NCBI RefSeq assembly: GCF_030169785.1
Contig: NZ_CP125854.1
Location: 434,001 to 498,000 of the forward strand
DNA length: 64,000 nucleotides
Direction of reading: 5' to 3'
Origin: Bdellovibrio sp. 22V
Lineage (GTDB): Bacteria; Bdellovibrionota; Bdellovibrionia; Bdellovibrionales; Bdellovibrionaceae
Part shown: one piece after another, positions 7,046 through 16,068 of the stretch
Layout: every line of letters starts with the position of its first letter
Numbering within the stretch: position 1 is the first letter of the stretch
Notes under the pieces: generated by a model
What the model saw: the letters and a program-made list of their open reading frames with translations, nothing else
Databases searched by the model: none
Told to the model about the DNA's origin: nothing
Translations under genes and position numbers: made by a program

Positions 7046-8488
7046 ATGAATAAGATTTCAGACAAAAACGAAAGAACAGTTGTCAAAATCTTTATCAACA
7101 TCCTGGCTTGCGCGTCTTTGCTTTCCTACTCACCGGGCGCATTTGCTGAGACGACAACTAATAACAACAATACTAATAATAATGGCTCTGGTAACACGCA
7201 AAACCAAGCGCCTCAACAGCCTTATGGTTTTGGAATGGGCTATCCACCAGACTATAAAGATGTGCGTGAATCAGAAGCTTGTCGTCAGCTGACAGATAAG
7301 ATTGATGAAGCGACTCGTAAAATCGGCGAAGCCTGCAGAAAAGCGGGTTTATCTGGTGGCTCAAACTGTGTTGCTAAAGCGAAGAACTGCGCAGGCACTT
7401 CCGGCGAAGATTCGTTCAATACAGTGGATGCATTTGCGACAGTAATGGGTTTACCTGCAGGAAGTCTTGCAAACGTCAGTGCAGCATGTCCGCAAATGAG
7501 TGGCCGCGATTACTTCACTGAAAAAGATAAAATTCAAAAAGAGATCAAAGACACTGAAAAAGAGTTGGCGGATCTCAACGACGATAAAGCTCAGATCCAA
7601 GATGACTACAATAAAGAGATGGAAGAGATTCAAAAAACTCTGACAGAAGCGCAAGAGAACTATAAAAAGAAAGAGTTGGAGATCGGCGAAAAAGAGCGTG
7701 AGCGTATTGCTGAATTTAATGCCAGCCAAACACAAGCTAAAGAAGAAATGCGCAAAAAAGCGACGGAAATTCTGCGTGTCCGTGGGCAACTGATTCAATC
7801 TCAGCGCGACAAGGCCTTGAAGTTGATCGCGATGACAGAGGCTTCGGGCAAACGCGCCTGCATGAAAGCTGTTACGGATGCGAGAAAGAGTTACGAAAGT
7901 GTTTCTGCGTCTACAAGTGCAAATCACATTGCGCAAGCTAAGAAAAAGAAACAAGAGCTTATCAACATCTATAATGACTGTATGGATGCTTTCGATCAAC
8001 AACGTGTGGCTTTGAATGAATCCAAACGTCAAGAGCAAGATGAGCTCACGAAGCAGATCAATGACTTGCAAACGAGCATGGATGAAGTGCAGAACAGTTT
8101 GAATCTTGCACAAAACCAGCTCGAAGAAATGAAACAGGCTTCCGCAAAAGAAAAGAACGATGCTTTACAAAGCGTGATCGACCTCGGTAACCGTTTGAAT
8201 CAAAGAATGCAGGCCGCTTATACAAAAATGCAAGAGAACCTAAAAACTCTCGCTGCAAAAAGCGCGAGCCTTCAGGCCGCATTGAATCGCGCCAATCAGT
8301 CGCTTATGACCTTAGGTCCTGCTCCGAAGAATAAGAGTTCGGACTACGCTCCTAGCGATGCTTCATCAGAGATCGAAGCACAGATCAGCATCATCGAGCG
8401 CGCCGATCGCAATGCCCCTTCGTCTTGCAGATCCAAAGTTTCTGATTCGAAGAGAGAAGCCCTAGACTCTCTCAAAGGTACAAAATAA
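7046..8488 (+). CDS. Exported coiled-coil protein of unknown function
   Basis: 480 residues from the ATG at 7046, which has a strong GGGGAGGAA ribosome site 5 bp upstream. The open frame runs back to 6980, but that stretch holds the two promoter elements. A signal sequence ends at about GAFAE, followed by an Asn/Thr/Gln-rich low-complexity linker. A short Cys-containing domain (CRQLTD...ACRKAG...CVAKAKNCAG) comes next, then a long highly charged coiled coil (roughly 160-420) rich in Lys/Glu/Gln, with two further cysteines. It is probably periplasmic or surface-attached. It is monocistronic, and dual FliA/sigma-54-type promoters suggest growth-phase control. The family is not recognised. Confidence 0.85.
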   Translation: MNKISDKNERTVVKIFINILACASLLSYSPGAFAETTTNNNNTNNNGSGNTQNQAPQQPYGFGMGYPPDYKDVRESEACRQLTDKIDEATRKIGEACRKAGLSGGSNCVAKAKNCAGTSGEDSFNTVDAFATVMGLPAGSLANVSAACPQMSGRDYFTEKDKIQKEIKDTEKELADLNDDKAQIQDDYNKEMEEIQKTLTEAQENYKKKELEIGEKERERIAEFNASQTQAKEEMRKKATEILRVRGQLIQSQRDKALKLIAMTEASGKRACMKAVTDARKSYESVSASTSANHIAQAKKKKQELINIYNDCMDAFDQQRVALNESKRQEQDELTKQINDLQTSMDEVQNSLNLAQNQLEEMKQASAKEKNDALQSVIDLGNRLNQRMQAAYTKMQENLKTLAAKSASLQAALNRANQSLMTLGPAPKNKSSDYAPSDASSEIEAQISIIERADRNAPSSCRSKVSDSKREALDSLKGTK

Positions 8489-8570
8489 TATCCCAGTCTT
8501 CGGACCAGTGTCCCTAGACCCTCCCTATTCACACTGCTAGAATGGGGGCTTGTTAAAGGAGCCCCCACCA

Positions 8571-11243
8571 GTGTTAAAAAAGATCGTACTGTCTATTGTC
8601 GCCCTCGGCCTTATTGGCATTCTCAGTCTCTACTTAATTGTTAAGTCAGTTCAATCCGGCCTTCCGCAATTGATCACTGTGAAAGACTATCAGCCATTGC
8701 TTGTAAGTCAGGTGTATGACCGACACGGTAAAAAGATCGGTGAATTCTTTCGTGAGCGCAGAACACTTGTTCCTTACGACAAAATTCCAAAGAACTTAGT
8801 GAACTCATTCCTTGCTGCCGAAGACGACCAGTTCTTTGAGCATAAAGGCATCAATCCTCAAGCAATTTTCCGTGCCGCTCTTGCCAACCTTCGTGCTGGT
8901 CGTTCTGTTCAAGGGGGATCGACGATCACGCAACAGGTGGCAAAAACACTTTTACTTTCGTCTGAAAAAACGCTGACACGTAAACTGCGTGACATCCTTT
9001 TGGCCATTGAAATGGAAAAGAACTTAAGCAAAGAAGACATTCTTTTCCTTTATTTGAACCAAATTTACTTCGGGCAAGGCGCTTATGGTGTTGAGCAGGC
9101 GGCGCAAACATATTTCCGTAAACCTGTCAGTAAGTTGGAACTTCCAGAGATGGCGATTCTTGCCGGCCTTCCTCAGGCTCCGAGCAAATACTCTCCCGTA
9201 CGTAATCCTTTAAGAGCGAAAGAAAGACAAATTTACGTTCTTCGTCGTATGGCTGACGTGGGTTACATTTCCAAAGATGAAGCAGAAAAAGCGATCAAAG
9301 AACCTGTGAAAGTCTATGTTCGTGAGAACTATGAAGAGTTCGCTCCGTTTTTCCTAGAAACGGTTCGTCAGCTTCTTGTCGTGCAATTGGGTGAGGACAT
9401 GGTTCTTGATAAGGGACTTCGCATTCACACAAGTCTTGATCTCAAAAAGCAGCTTGCCGCACAAGAATCCGTGATGGCAGGTTTAAAATCCTTGGATAAA
9501 CGCCAAGGCTACCGTGGTCCTTTGAAAAATCTCTCTGATGAAGATGCGATCACAGAGTTCCTAAAAGAAACGCAAAAGAAATTGATCTCCGACTTCACAC
9601 CGGAAAGAACGATTCTTCCGGATGGAACTTTCGCTGATATCGTTCCGGTTAAAAACCCAAAAGATACTAAAGAACATCCGTTGCTTCCTCCCTACATCAA
9701 GCTGAACGACACCGTTCAAGCTGTCGTTCAAAATGTTGATGATGGCTTGGGACTTGTTTTCGTAACTTTGCCAGACGCGCAGGGTTTGATTGACATAGAG
9801 ACAATGACTTGGGCGCGCAAGCCCGACACGGAAGTGCGCTACGATTTGGGTCAGATTAAGAAACCTTCAGAGGCTTTGAAAAAAGGCGACGTGATTCTTG
9901 TAAAAATCACGGCCGACAAATTTGAATCAAGCCGTTTGCAAAATTCTAAAAAGAAAACTCCCAATCAGGCTCTCCCTGACTTTGCGAAATATTTAGCTTT
10001 GGAATTGGATCAAGAACCGCAAGTCGAAGGGGCTTTGATTTCATTCGACCAGACATCTCAAGATGTGGTGGCGATGGTGGGTGGTTCTAGCTTTGCGAAA
10101 AGCGAATTCAATCGCGCTATTCAAGCTCCTCGTCAAACGGGCTCCGCATTTAAGGCCATTGTTTACGCTTCGGCCTTGGATAAAGGTTATACGCCGGCAA
10201 CTCCAATCATGGACGCTCCTATCGTTTACGAAGAAGGCGGTGCCGCTGACGATTCTGAAGGACAAGGCGATCCAAAAGTTTGGAAACCATCCAATCACTC
10301 GAAAAGCTTTGGTGGGGATATTCTTTTCCGCAATGCTTTGGTGAAATCTCTTAATATCCCAACTGTAAAAATCATCGAAGACGTCGGCGTGCCTTGGGCG
10401 ATGGATTATGCAAAACGCCTGGGTATCTACAGTCCTCTGAATCCTGATTTTACATTGGCTCTTGGCTCCAGCAGCGTGACTTTGTATGAGATGACAAAAG
10501 TCTTTGCAGAGTTCGGCCGCCTTGGAAAAAGAATTTCTCCGCTGCTGATCCACAAAGTGGAAGATGCTCAAGGCAAAAATCTTTTGCAAACAATGACATT
10601 GGACACACGTTTTGAAAAAGAAATCAAAACGGCGGCTGATGACTTCGAACAACGTCGCAAGGCTTATTTGGAAGTCGCTGGCGACCCTGCAAAGCTCGAA
10701 GAGTTTAAAAAGAACAATAAGAATGCAAAACTCGACGAAAGCATTTTCTTCCAGGATCCAGAGCAATTGATTCGTCCAACAACCGCTTATGTGATGACGA
10801 CATTGTTAAAAGGCGTTGTTGAAGATGCCGGGGGTACTGGCGGACGAGCACGCGCTGTTGGCCGTGAAGTCGCTGGTAAAACCGGATCTACAAACAACTA
10901 CTTTGACGCGTGGTTTATTGGTTACAGCCCGCAAATCGCAACAGGTGTTTGGGTGGGATTCGACAAAGAAAAGAGTATCGGTAAGGGCGAAGTCGGTGGA
11001 CGTGCGGCGTTACCTATCTGGGTGGACTATATGAAAGCCGCTCACGACGGACTGCCTCAGATGACTTTCCCTGTGCCTGACGGTATCGTGTTTGCTAATA
11101 TTGATAGCGAAACTGGAAAGCTTGCTTCCGCTTCAACAAAGAAAATTATTCGCCAAGCTTTCGTCGAAGGAACAGAACCAACGGCTGCGGCTAATAAAGC
11201 TGAAGAAGCCACAGACTTTTACAAACAGGATCTCTCTGAATGA
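8571..11243 (+). CDS. mrcA: Class A penicillin-binding protein 1A (transglycosylase/transpeptidase)
   Basis: 890 residues from the GTG at 8571, chosen because AAAGGAG (8555-8561) is correctly spaced; the TTG at 8550 lies upstream of that site. It has one N-terminal membrane anchor, then a GT51 glycosyltransferase domain (EDDQFFEHKGI, QGGSTITQQVAK, LNQIYFGQGAYG), an intermediate OB-like region, and a transpeptidase domain with GSAFK (SxxK), LGSSSVT (SxN-like) and KTGSTNN (KTG). It polymerises and cross-links peptidoglycan at the inner membrane's outer face. The C-terminal tail is short. It overlaps uvrA by 4 bp (ATGA), so the two are coupled. Confidence 0.96.
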   Translation: MLKKIVLSIVALGLIGILSLYLIVKSVQSGLPQLITVKDYQPLLVSQVYDRHGKKIGEFFRERRTLVPYDKIPKNLVNSFLAAEDDQFFEHKGINPQAIFRAALANLRAGRSVQGGSTITQQVAKTLLLSSEKTLTRKLRDILLAIEMEKNLSKEDILFLYLNQIYFGQGAYGVEQAAQTYFRKPVSKLELPEMAILAGLPQAPSKYSPVRNPLRAKERQIYVLRRMADVGYISKDEAEKAIKEPVKVYVRENYEEFAPFFLETVRQLLVVQLGEDMVLDKGLRIHTSLDLKKQLAAQESVMAGLKSLDKRQGYRGPLKNLSDEDAITEFLKETQKKLISDFTPERTILPDGTFADIVPVKNPKDTKEHPLLPPYIKLNDTVQAVVQNVDDGLGLVFVTLPDAQGLIDIETMTWARKPDTEVRYDLGQIKKPSEALKKGDVILVKITADKFESSRLQNSKKKTPNQALPDFAKYLALELDQEPQVEGALISFDQTSQDVVAMVGGSSFAKSEFNRAIQAPRQTGSAFKAIVYASALDKGYTPATPIMDAPIVYEEGGAADDSEGQGDPKVWKPSNHSKSFGGDILFRNALVKSLNIPTVKIIEDVGVPWAMDYAKRLGIYSPLNPDFTLALGSSSVTLYEMTKVFAEFGRLGKRISPLLIHKVEDAQGKNLLQTMTLDTRFEKEIKTAADDFEQRRKAYLEVAGDPAKLEEFKKNNKNAKLDESIFFQDPEQLIRPTTAYVMTTLLKGVVEDAGGTGGRARAVGREVAGKTGSTNNYFDAWFIGYSPQIATGVWVGFDKEKSIGKGEVGGRAALPIWVDYMKAAHDGLPQMTFPVPDGIVFANIDSETGKLASASTKKIIRQAFVEGTEPTAAANKAEEATDFYKQDLSE

Positions 11244-14191
11244 AAGATATTCACCTCTGGGGGGTGAAACAAAACAATTTGAAGAATATTGAGGTGAAGA
11301 TTCCCGTCGGATCTATGACGGTGATCTGCGGCCCCAGTGGATCAGGGAAGTCCTCCTTGGCCTTCGAGACTCTTTTTGCCGAAGGCCAGCGACGTTTCAT
11401 CGAAAGCATGTCGAACTATGCTCGACAGTTTTTGAATAAAGCGCCGAAGCCTGACATTGAGGGTATCAATAATATTCCTCCGGCGATTTCTATCGAGCAA
11501 AAGAACACGGTGAAAAGTTCTCGCTCTACCGTCGGAACGACGACAGAGATCATTGATTACTTGCGCCTGCTTTTTGAAAAGATTGGGAAGTCCTATTGCC
11601 CGACTCATCATTGTCCGACGGAAAAAGAGAGTGTCACTGAAGCCACTGACAAAGTGATAAAAAATTTCACCGGTAAACGTGGCTACATTCTTGTCGAAAT
11701 CACGGAAGCGGGCCGAGTGGCGCAAGCCAAGAAACTTCATTCTTTGCTTCTCCAAGACGGTTATCTTCGTATTTACGTTCCTAAGATTGCTGAAAGCAAA
11801 CCTGCGACCGCAGCAAAAGCAGCGACTAAAAAAGCAAGCGCAAAGAAAGTTTCCAAAAAAACAACCGAAGTGAAAATTCCCGAGCCTGTCATCGTCAATG
11901 GTGGCGTGACTTTGGAAGAGATGGGAACTGTTCTTGAGATCGGTGACGCTGCCGCCATCAAAAAGGGTCTTCCGAAAGAAACTTTCTATCTTGTTATCGA
12001 TCGTATGAGCTTTAATGAAGATGAGCGTGGTCGTATCGCTGATTCACTGACTCAGGCTTATGAAGCCAGCATTAAGTACAATACAAATTTAATCACTCGT
12101 CGTGCAACAATTCTGACAACTGAAGGACAGCGCCTGCAGGTCAGCGAAGAAGCCTCTTGTCCAGTGTGTGGCTACACGCCGCCGCCTTTGACTTCGCGAT
12201 TGTTCAGTTTCAACTCTCCGATCGGCGCTTGCCCTACTTGCAAAGGTTTCGGCAATATCCTTGATATCGACGAAGAGAAAGTTATTCCAAATCCCAACAT
12301 GTCTTTAGCACAAGGGGCTTTGAGTCCTTTCTGGATGCCGAGTGCCGCGCACGAGAAAAAACAACTTCTCGCATTCTGTAAAAAAGCGAAGATCGATGTG
12401 CACTCGCCATGGAATGAGTTGCCGAAAGATCAACGCGACGTTATCTGGAACGGTAATAAAGAGTTCTTCGGCGTGCGTGGTCTTTTTGAATACTTGGATC
12501 AAATAAAATATAAGATGCACGTTCGCGTCTTTATTTCGCGTTTCCGCAGTCCTTTCCAATGTCCTACATGTAAAGGGGCACGTCTGCGTGAAGAGGCAAA
12601 TCACGTGCTTATTGGAAATTCCAATATCAATGATCTTTCAACGGTCACGATTGAGGATCTGCATCAGTTCTTCCAAAAGCTTGAAGTGTCACCTCATCAA
12701 GAAGAAGTAGCTGGTGAAGTTTTAAAACAAATTCGCTCACGCTTAGAGTTCCTTATGCGTGTTGGAGTTCATTATCTGTCTTTGAGTCGTGAAACTCGCA
12801 CTCTTTCGGGTGGTGAATATCAGCGTTTGATTCTTGCGAATCAACTGGGCATGGGACTTTCGCAAGCCCTTTATGTTCTTGATGAGCCCACCGTAGGTTT
12901 GCATCCTCGCGACAACGATCGTTTGATTTCCATTCTGAAAGATCTGAAGGAACTCGGAAATACGTTGGTTATTGTGGAACACGATCACGACGTCATTAAA
13001 GCCAGCGAACACATTATCGAAATGGGTCCCGGATCTGGATATCTTGGTGGAGAAGTCGTTTACGCAGGCGCCACCGATGAATTCTATGACTACGAGAAAT
13101 CCAATACCGTCCCTTACTTAAAACCCAACAAGAGCGTCGCGGCTTTAAGAACGATTCGTCCTGTTGATGTGGACTCTTATAAGGTAAAAATCGAATTGAA
13201 GGGCGCTAAAGGCCACAACCTTAAAAACCTGGATGTCGTTTTCCCCCTGAATCGGATTGTAACGGTCACGGGTGTCAGTGGATCGGGAAAATCTACTCTG
13301 ATTTCGAAGACTCTGTATCCGGCTTTAGCTCGAGCGCTGGATTTGGAATACTTACCGTCGCAAGAATACGCCGCTCTTGAAGGTGTCGAGCATATTAAGA
13401 ACGTGCTTTTGATTGACCAGTCTCCGATTGGTAAGTCCGCGCGCAGTTCGCCTGTAACTTATCTTAAAGCCTTCGATGCCATTCGTACGATCATGGCCGG
13501 CACTCAGGAAGCACAAGCCCGCGGTTATACTCCAGGCACGTTCAGCTTGAACGTCGATGGTGGACGCTGTCCTGCTTGTAAAGGCACCGGCTATGAAGAA
13601 ATCGATATGATGTTCATGGATAACGTTGTTATTCCTTGTGACGTCTGCGATGGAAAGAAATACCGCCCTGAGATTTTAGAAATCCAATATAAAAATAAAA
13701 ACGTTCACGAAATCCTTTCGATGACTGTGAACGAAGCGATGAATTTCTTCGTCGCTCATCCGAATATTCGCAAACCTTTAAGCGTTCTTAAAGAAGTTGG
13801 TTTGGATTATTTGCAACTGGGACAACCCGCGAACTCTTTAAGCGGAGGCGAATCGCAGCGCTTAAAGATCGCGAAAGAACTTTCACAAGTACAGCAGAAG
13901 TCCACGTTGTATATCCTTGATGAGCCGACGACAGGCCTGCATTTCCGCGAGGTCGATCTATTGATGAAGGTCCTCAATAAATTGATTGAGACCGGCGGCA
14001 GCGTCGTCGTCGTAGAACACAATCTCGATGTTATTCGCGCCTCTGATTATATTATTGACCTAGGCCCGGAAGCGGGTAAAAAAGGCGGAAATATTGTCGC
14101 CCAAGGATCCCCGGAAGATATTATGAAGGTGAAAAAGAGCCTCACGGGGCAGTATTTAAAACGCTATATCGACGGTCAGAAAAGTCCGTAA
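11240..14191 (+). CDS. uvrA: Excinuclease ABC subunit UvrA
   Basis: 983 residues with the two-ABC layout of UvrA: Walker A GPSGSGKSS (about 31-39) and GVSGSGKST, signatures LSGGEYQR and LSGGESQR, and the zinc modules CPVC...CPTC and CPAC...CDVC. It scans DNA for lesions with UvrB and starts nucleotide excision repair. It is ~40 residues longer than the common ~940. The extra length includes a Lys/Ala-rich insert at about residues 187-212 (AAKAATKKASAKKVSKK). It is translationally coupled to the PBP1A gene upstream and lies 15 bp before the MsbA-type exporter, a mixed operon. Confidence 0.97.
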   Translation: MKDIHLWGVKQNNLKNIEVKIPVGSMTVICGPSGSGKSSLAFETLFAEGQRRFIESMSNYARQFLNKAPKPDIEGINNIPPAISIEQKNTVKSSRSTVGTTTEIIDYLRLLFEKIGKSYCPTHHCPTEKESVTEATDKVIKNFTGKRGYILVEITEAGRVAQAKKLHSLLLQDGYLRIYVPKIAESKPATAAKAATKKASAKKVSKKTTEVKIPEPVIVNGGVTLEEMGTVLEIGDAAAIKKGLPKETFYLVIDRMSFNEDERGRIADSLTQAYEASIKYNTNLITRRATILTTEGQRLQVSEEASCPVCGYTPPPLTSRLFSFNSPIGACPTCKGFGNILDIDEEKVIPNPNMSLAQGALSPFWMPSAAHEKKQLLAFCKKAKIDVHSPWNELPKDQRDVIWNGNKEFFGVRGLFEYLDQIKYKMHVRVFISRFRSPFQCPTCKGARLREEANHVLIGNSNINDLSTVTIEDLHQFFQKLEVSPHQEEVAGEVLKQIRSRLEFLMRVGVHYLSLSRETRTLSGGEYQRLILANQLGMGLSQALYVLDEPTVGLHPRDNDRLISILKDLKELGNTLVIVEHDHDVIKASEHIIEMGPGSGYLGGEVVYAGATDEFYDYEKSNTVPYLKPNKSVAALRTIRPVDVDSYKVKIELKGAKGHNLKNLDVVFPLNRIVTVTGVSGSGKSTLISKTLYPALARALDLEYLPSQEYAALEGVEHIKNVLLIDQSPIGKSARSSPVTYLKAFDAIRTIMAGTQEAQARGYTPGTFSLNVDGGRCPACKGTGYEEIDMMFMDNVVIPCDVCDGKKYRPEILEIQYKNKNVHEILSMTVNEAMNFFVAHPNIRKPLSVLKEVGLDYLQLGQPANSLSGGESQRLKIAKELSQVQQKSTLYILDEPTTGLHFREVDLLMKVLNKLIETGGSVVVVEHNLDVIRASDYIIDLGPEAGKKGGNIVAQGSPEDIMKVKKSLTGQYLKRYIDGQKSP

Positions 14192-14206
14192 TTTTGGAAA
14201 TAACTC

Positions 14207-15925
14207 ATGTTAGTGCAAATTAAGAAGATTCTCGGCGAAGTTAAAGTTTACAAAAAGCTGATTGCCATCGTCGCCGTAGCGGGAGTTATTCACGCGGCCG
14301 CGTATGCTCAACTGGGTTACATGATTAAGCCACTTTTTGATAATTTGGCCGGCGCTAATTTCGATCAAGTATTACACCTCGTTCCTTTTGCCTTAGGTCT
14401 GTCGGTCGTTGCAGGTATAGCTCGTTACTTTCATATTTACCTGATGAACTACGTTGCCGAGTGTGTCGTTCAAGGAATGCGCCAAAAGTTGCAACAGAAG
14501 TTTATGCGTTTGAACCTGACCTTCCATAATAGTTTCACGACAGGTTCGGGCGGTCTTATCAGCCGTATTCTCAATGACATCAACGTGATTCAAGACGGTT
14601 TAAGAATGGTTGCGGATATTTTCCTGCACCCCTTGCTCTTTATCTTTTTGCTTAAAAATCTTCTTTTGATTGACTGGAAACTAACGCTTGCAACTTTGCT
14701 GGCGGTTCCTGTCATCGGCGTTTTTCTTAAAAACATTTCTCGCAGTCTGCGTAAATACGTTCCTATCGGGCAGCAAGTGCTGGAAAGAATGACCTCCACG
14801 ATTAAAGAAAGTCTGGATGGCGTGCGTATCATTCAGTCGTTCAATCTTGAAAAAGTCATGGCTGATAAACTTAGAGACGAGTCGAAAGAATATTTGGCGG
14901 CGAGAAAACTTGTTCACGCACGCACAGAAGCCATGGGACCTGTGACTGAGTTTGTGGCGGCCTCCATTATGATGTCAGTTCTTCTTTATACGACGTATGA
15001 AGTTTCGCAAGGGCGCGCAACTCCGGGAACGTTCGTTGGATTCGTGACGTCCCTTCTTATGATCAACCAGCCTATTAAAAAGTTCCAAGAGTCTTACGTG
15101 CGTATGCAACAAGTTGTCGTTGCCTCAGAGCGCGTGTTCGCCATCATTGAAGCGGACCAGGAAGTTCCTGAAAGTACCGTGAATAAGTCTTTCCCTAAAG
15201 ATTGGCAGAAGCTTGTTTATAAAGACGTGCGCTTCGGCTATGGCAAAGAAATGATTCTTAAAGGGATCAATTTGGAGATTAAGCGCGGCGAAGTGATCGC
15301 CTTAGTCGGAGCCAGTGGAAGCGGCAAGTCCACGATCGTAAATCTTCTTGAAAGATTTTTTGATGCTTCCAGCGGCGAAATTCTAATCGACAATACAAAT
15401 ATCCTCGATATCAATTTGAAAGATCTTCGTCGTAATATCGCGCTTGTTACACAAGACGTTTTCTTATTCAGTGATACGATTGAAAAGAACATCCAAGCCG
15501 GAAATTTCGATCGCAGCACCGAAGACATTCCGAAAATGGCGAAGCTTGCAAATGCACATGACTTCATTATGAAGACTCCGCAAGGATACCAAACTCGCGT
15601 CGGCGACCGCGGAAATCTTCTTTCTGGTGGCGAAAAGCAACGTATCAGTATTGCTCGCGCCATGTTCAAAGATGCTCCTATCTTGATTCTAGATGAGGCG
15701 ACAAGCGCCCTGGACACGGCGAGTGAGATTGAAGTACAAAAGGGTCTTGATCATTTGATGGAAGGCCGTACGGCTCTCGTTATCGCGCACCGACTTTCTA
15801 CTATCCAAAAGGCTGACAAGATCGTTGTCCTTAAAGATGGTGAGATTATCGAGATCGGAACTCACCAGGGATTGCTGTCTCAGCAAGGTGAATACTTCCG
15901 TTTCCACAGCCTGCAACACAGTTAG
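14207..15925 (+). CDS. msbA: MsbA-type ABC exporter (lipid A / lipid flippase family)
   Basis: 572 residues: six-helix exporter membrane domain (about 15-320) fused to an ABC ATPase with Walker A GASGSGKST, signature LLSGGEKQR, Walker B ILILDEATSALD and switch His in IAHRLST. The half-transporter works as a homodimer. MsbA flips lipid A-core across the inner membrane, and length and motifs fit that family, but multidrug or other lipid exporters look the same at this level. It is the last gene of the PBP1A-uvrA-msbA operon. The PBP1A neighbourhood favours an envelope role. Confidence 0.88.
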   Translation: MLVQIKKILGEVKVYKKLIAIVAVAGVIHAAAYAQLGYMIKPLFDNLAGANFDQVLHLVPFALGLSVVAGIARYFHIYLMNYVAECVVQGMRQKLQQKFMRLNLTFHNSFTTGSGGLISRILNDINVIQDGLRMVADIFLHPLLFIFLLKNLLLIDWKLTLATLLAVPVIGVFLKNISRSLRKYVPIGQQVLERMTSTIKESLDGVRIIQSFNLEKVMADKLRDESKEYLAARKLVHARTEAMGPVTEFVAASIMMSVLLYTTYEVSQGRATPGTFVGFVTSLLMINQPIKKFQESYVRMQQVVVASERVFAIIEADQEVPESTVNKSFPKDWQKLVYKDVRFGYGKEMILKGINLEIKRGEVIALVGASGSGKSTIVNLLERFFDASSGEILIDNTNILDINLKDLRRNIALVTQDVFLFSDTIEKNIQAGNFDRSTEDIPKMAKLANAHDFIMKTPQGYQTRVGDRGNLLSGGEKQRISIARAMFKDAPILILDEATSALDTASEIEVQKGLDHLMEGRTALVIAHRLSTIQKADKIVVLKDGEIIEIGTHQGLLSQQGEYFRFHSLQHS

Positions 15926-15929
15926 ACAC

Positions 15930-15954
15930 CCGGTGTTTCAGAGTGAAACATCGG
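15930..15954. repeat. Inverted repeat containing the TTTCA-N3-TGAAA dyad
   Basis: CCGGTGTTTCA / TGAAACATCGG with a 3-base centre, directly after the msbA stop. One G-T wobble; no T-run, so it is a poor terminator. Its core matches three other intergenic sites in the window (23563-23578, 32987-33002 and, inverted, 38980-38995). It could be a protein-binding operator. Confidence 0.5.
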
Positions 15955-16025
15955 ACACAGACCATGGTCTAGGTTTGAACTCACTTTAGACAGTCCCTCT
16001 CAAGTTCGTCTACTTTCTTGACGAT

Positions 16026-16043
16026 AAAAGTATCGATACTTTT
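16026..16043. promoter_or_regulatory. 18-bp perfect palindrome upstream of the sigma-54 activator
   Basis: AAAAGTATCGATACTTTT is perfectly self-complementary and ends 25 bp before the ATG at 16069. It overlaps a TTGACA-like hexamer. Possible operator for autoregulation; no binding protein is known to me. Confidence 0.45.
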
Positions 16044-16068
16044 GACAGTCAATGAAAGGAAAGAACTT

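Noticed and set aside
7451-8113. 220-codon open frame on the minus strand inside the exported coiled-coil gene
   Set aside because: It mirrors the Lys/Glu/Gln-rich coiled coil (Phe/Leu/Cys-rich product), has no ribosome site, and the plus-strand gene is well supported.
10041-10766. 241-codon minus-strand frame inside the PBP1A gene
   Set aside because: Antisense to conserved transpeptidase motifs; composition is typical of a mirrored frame.
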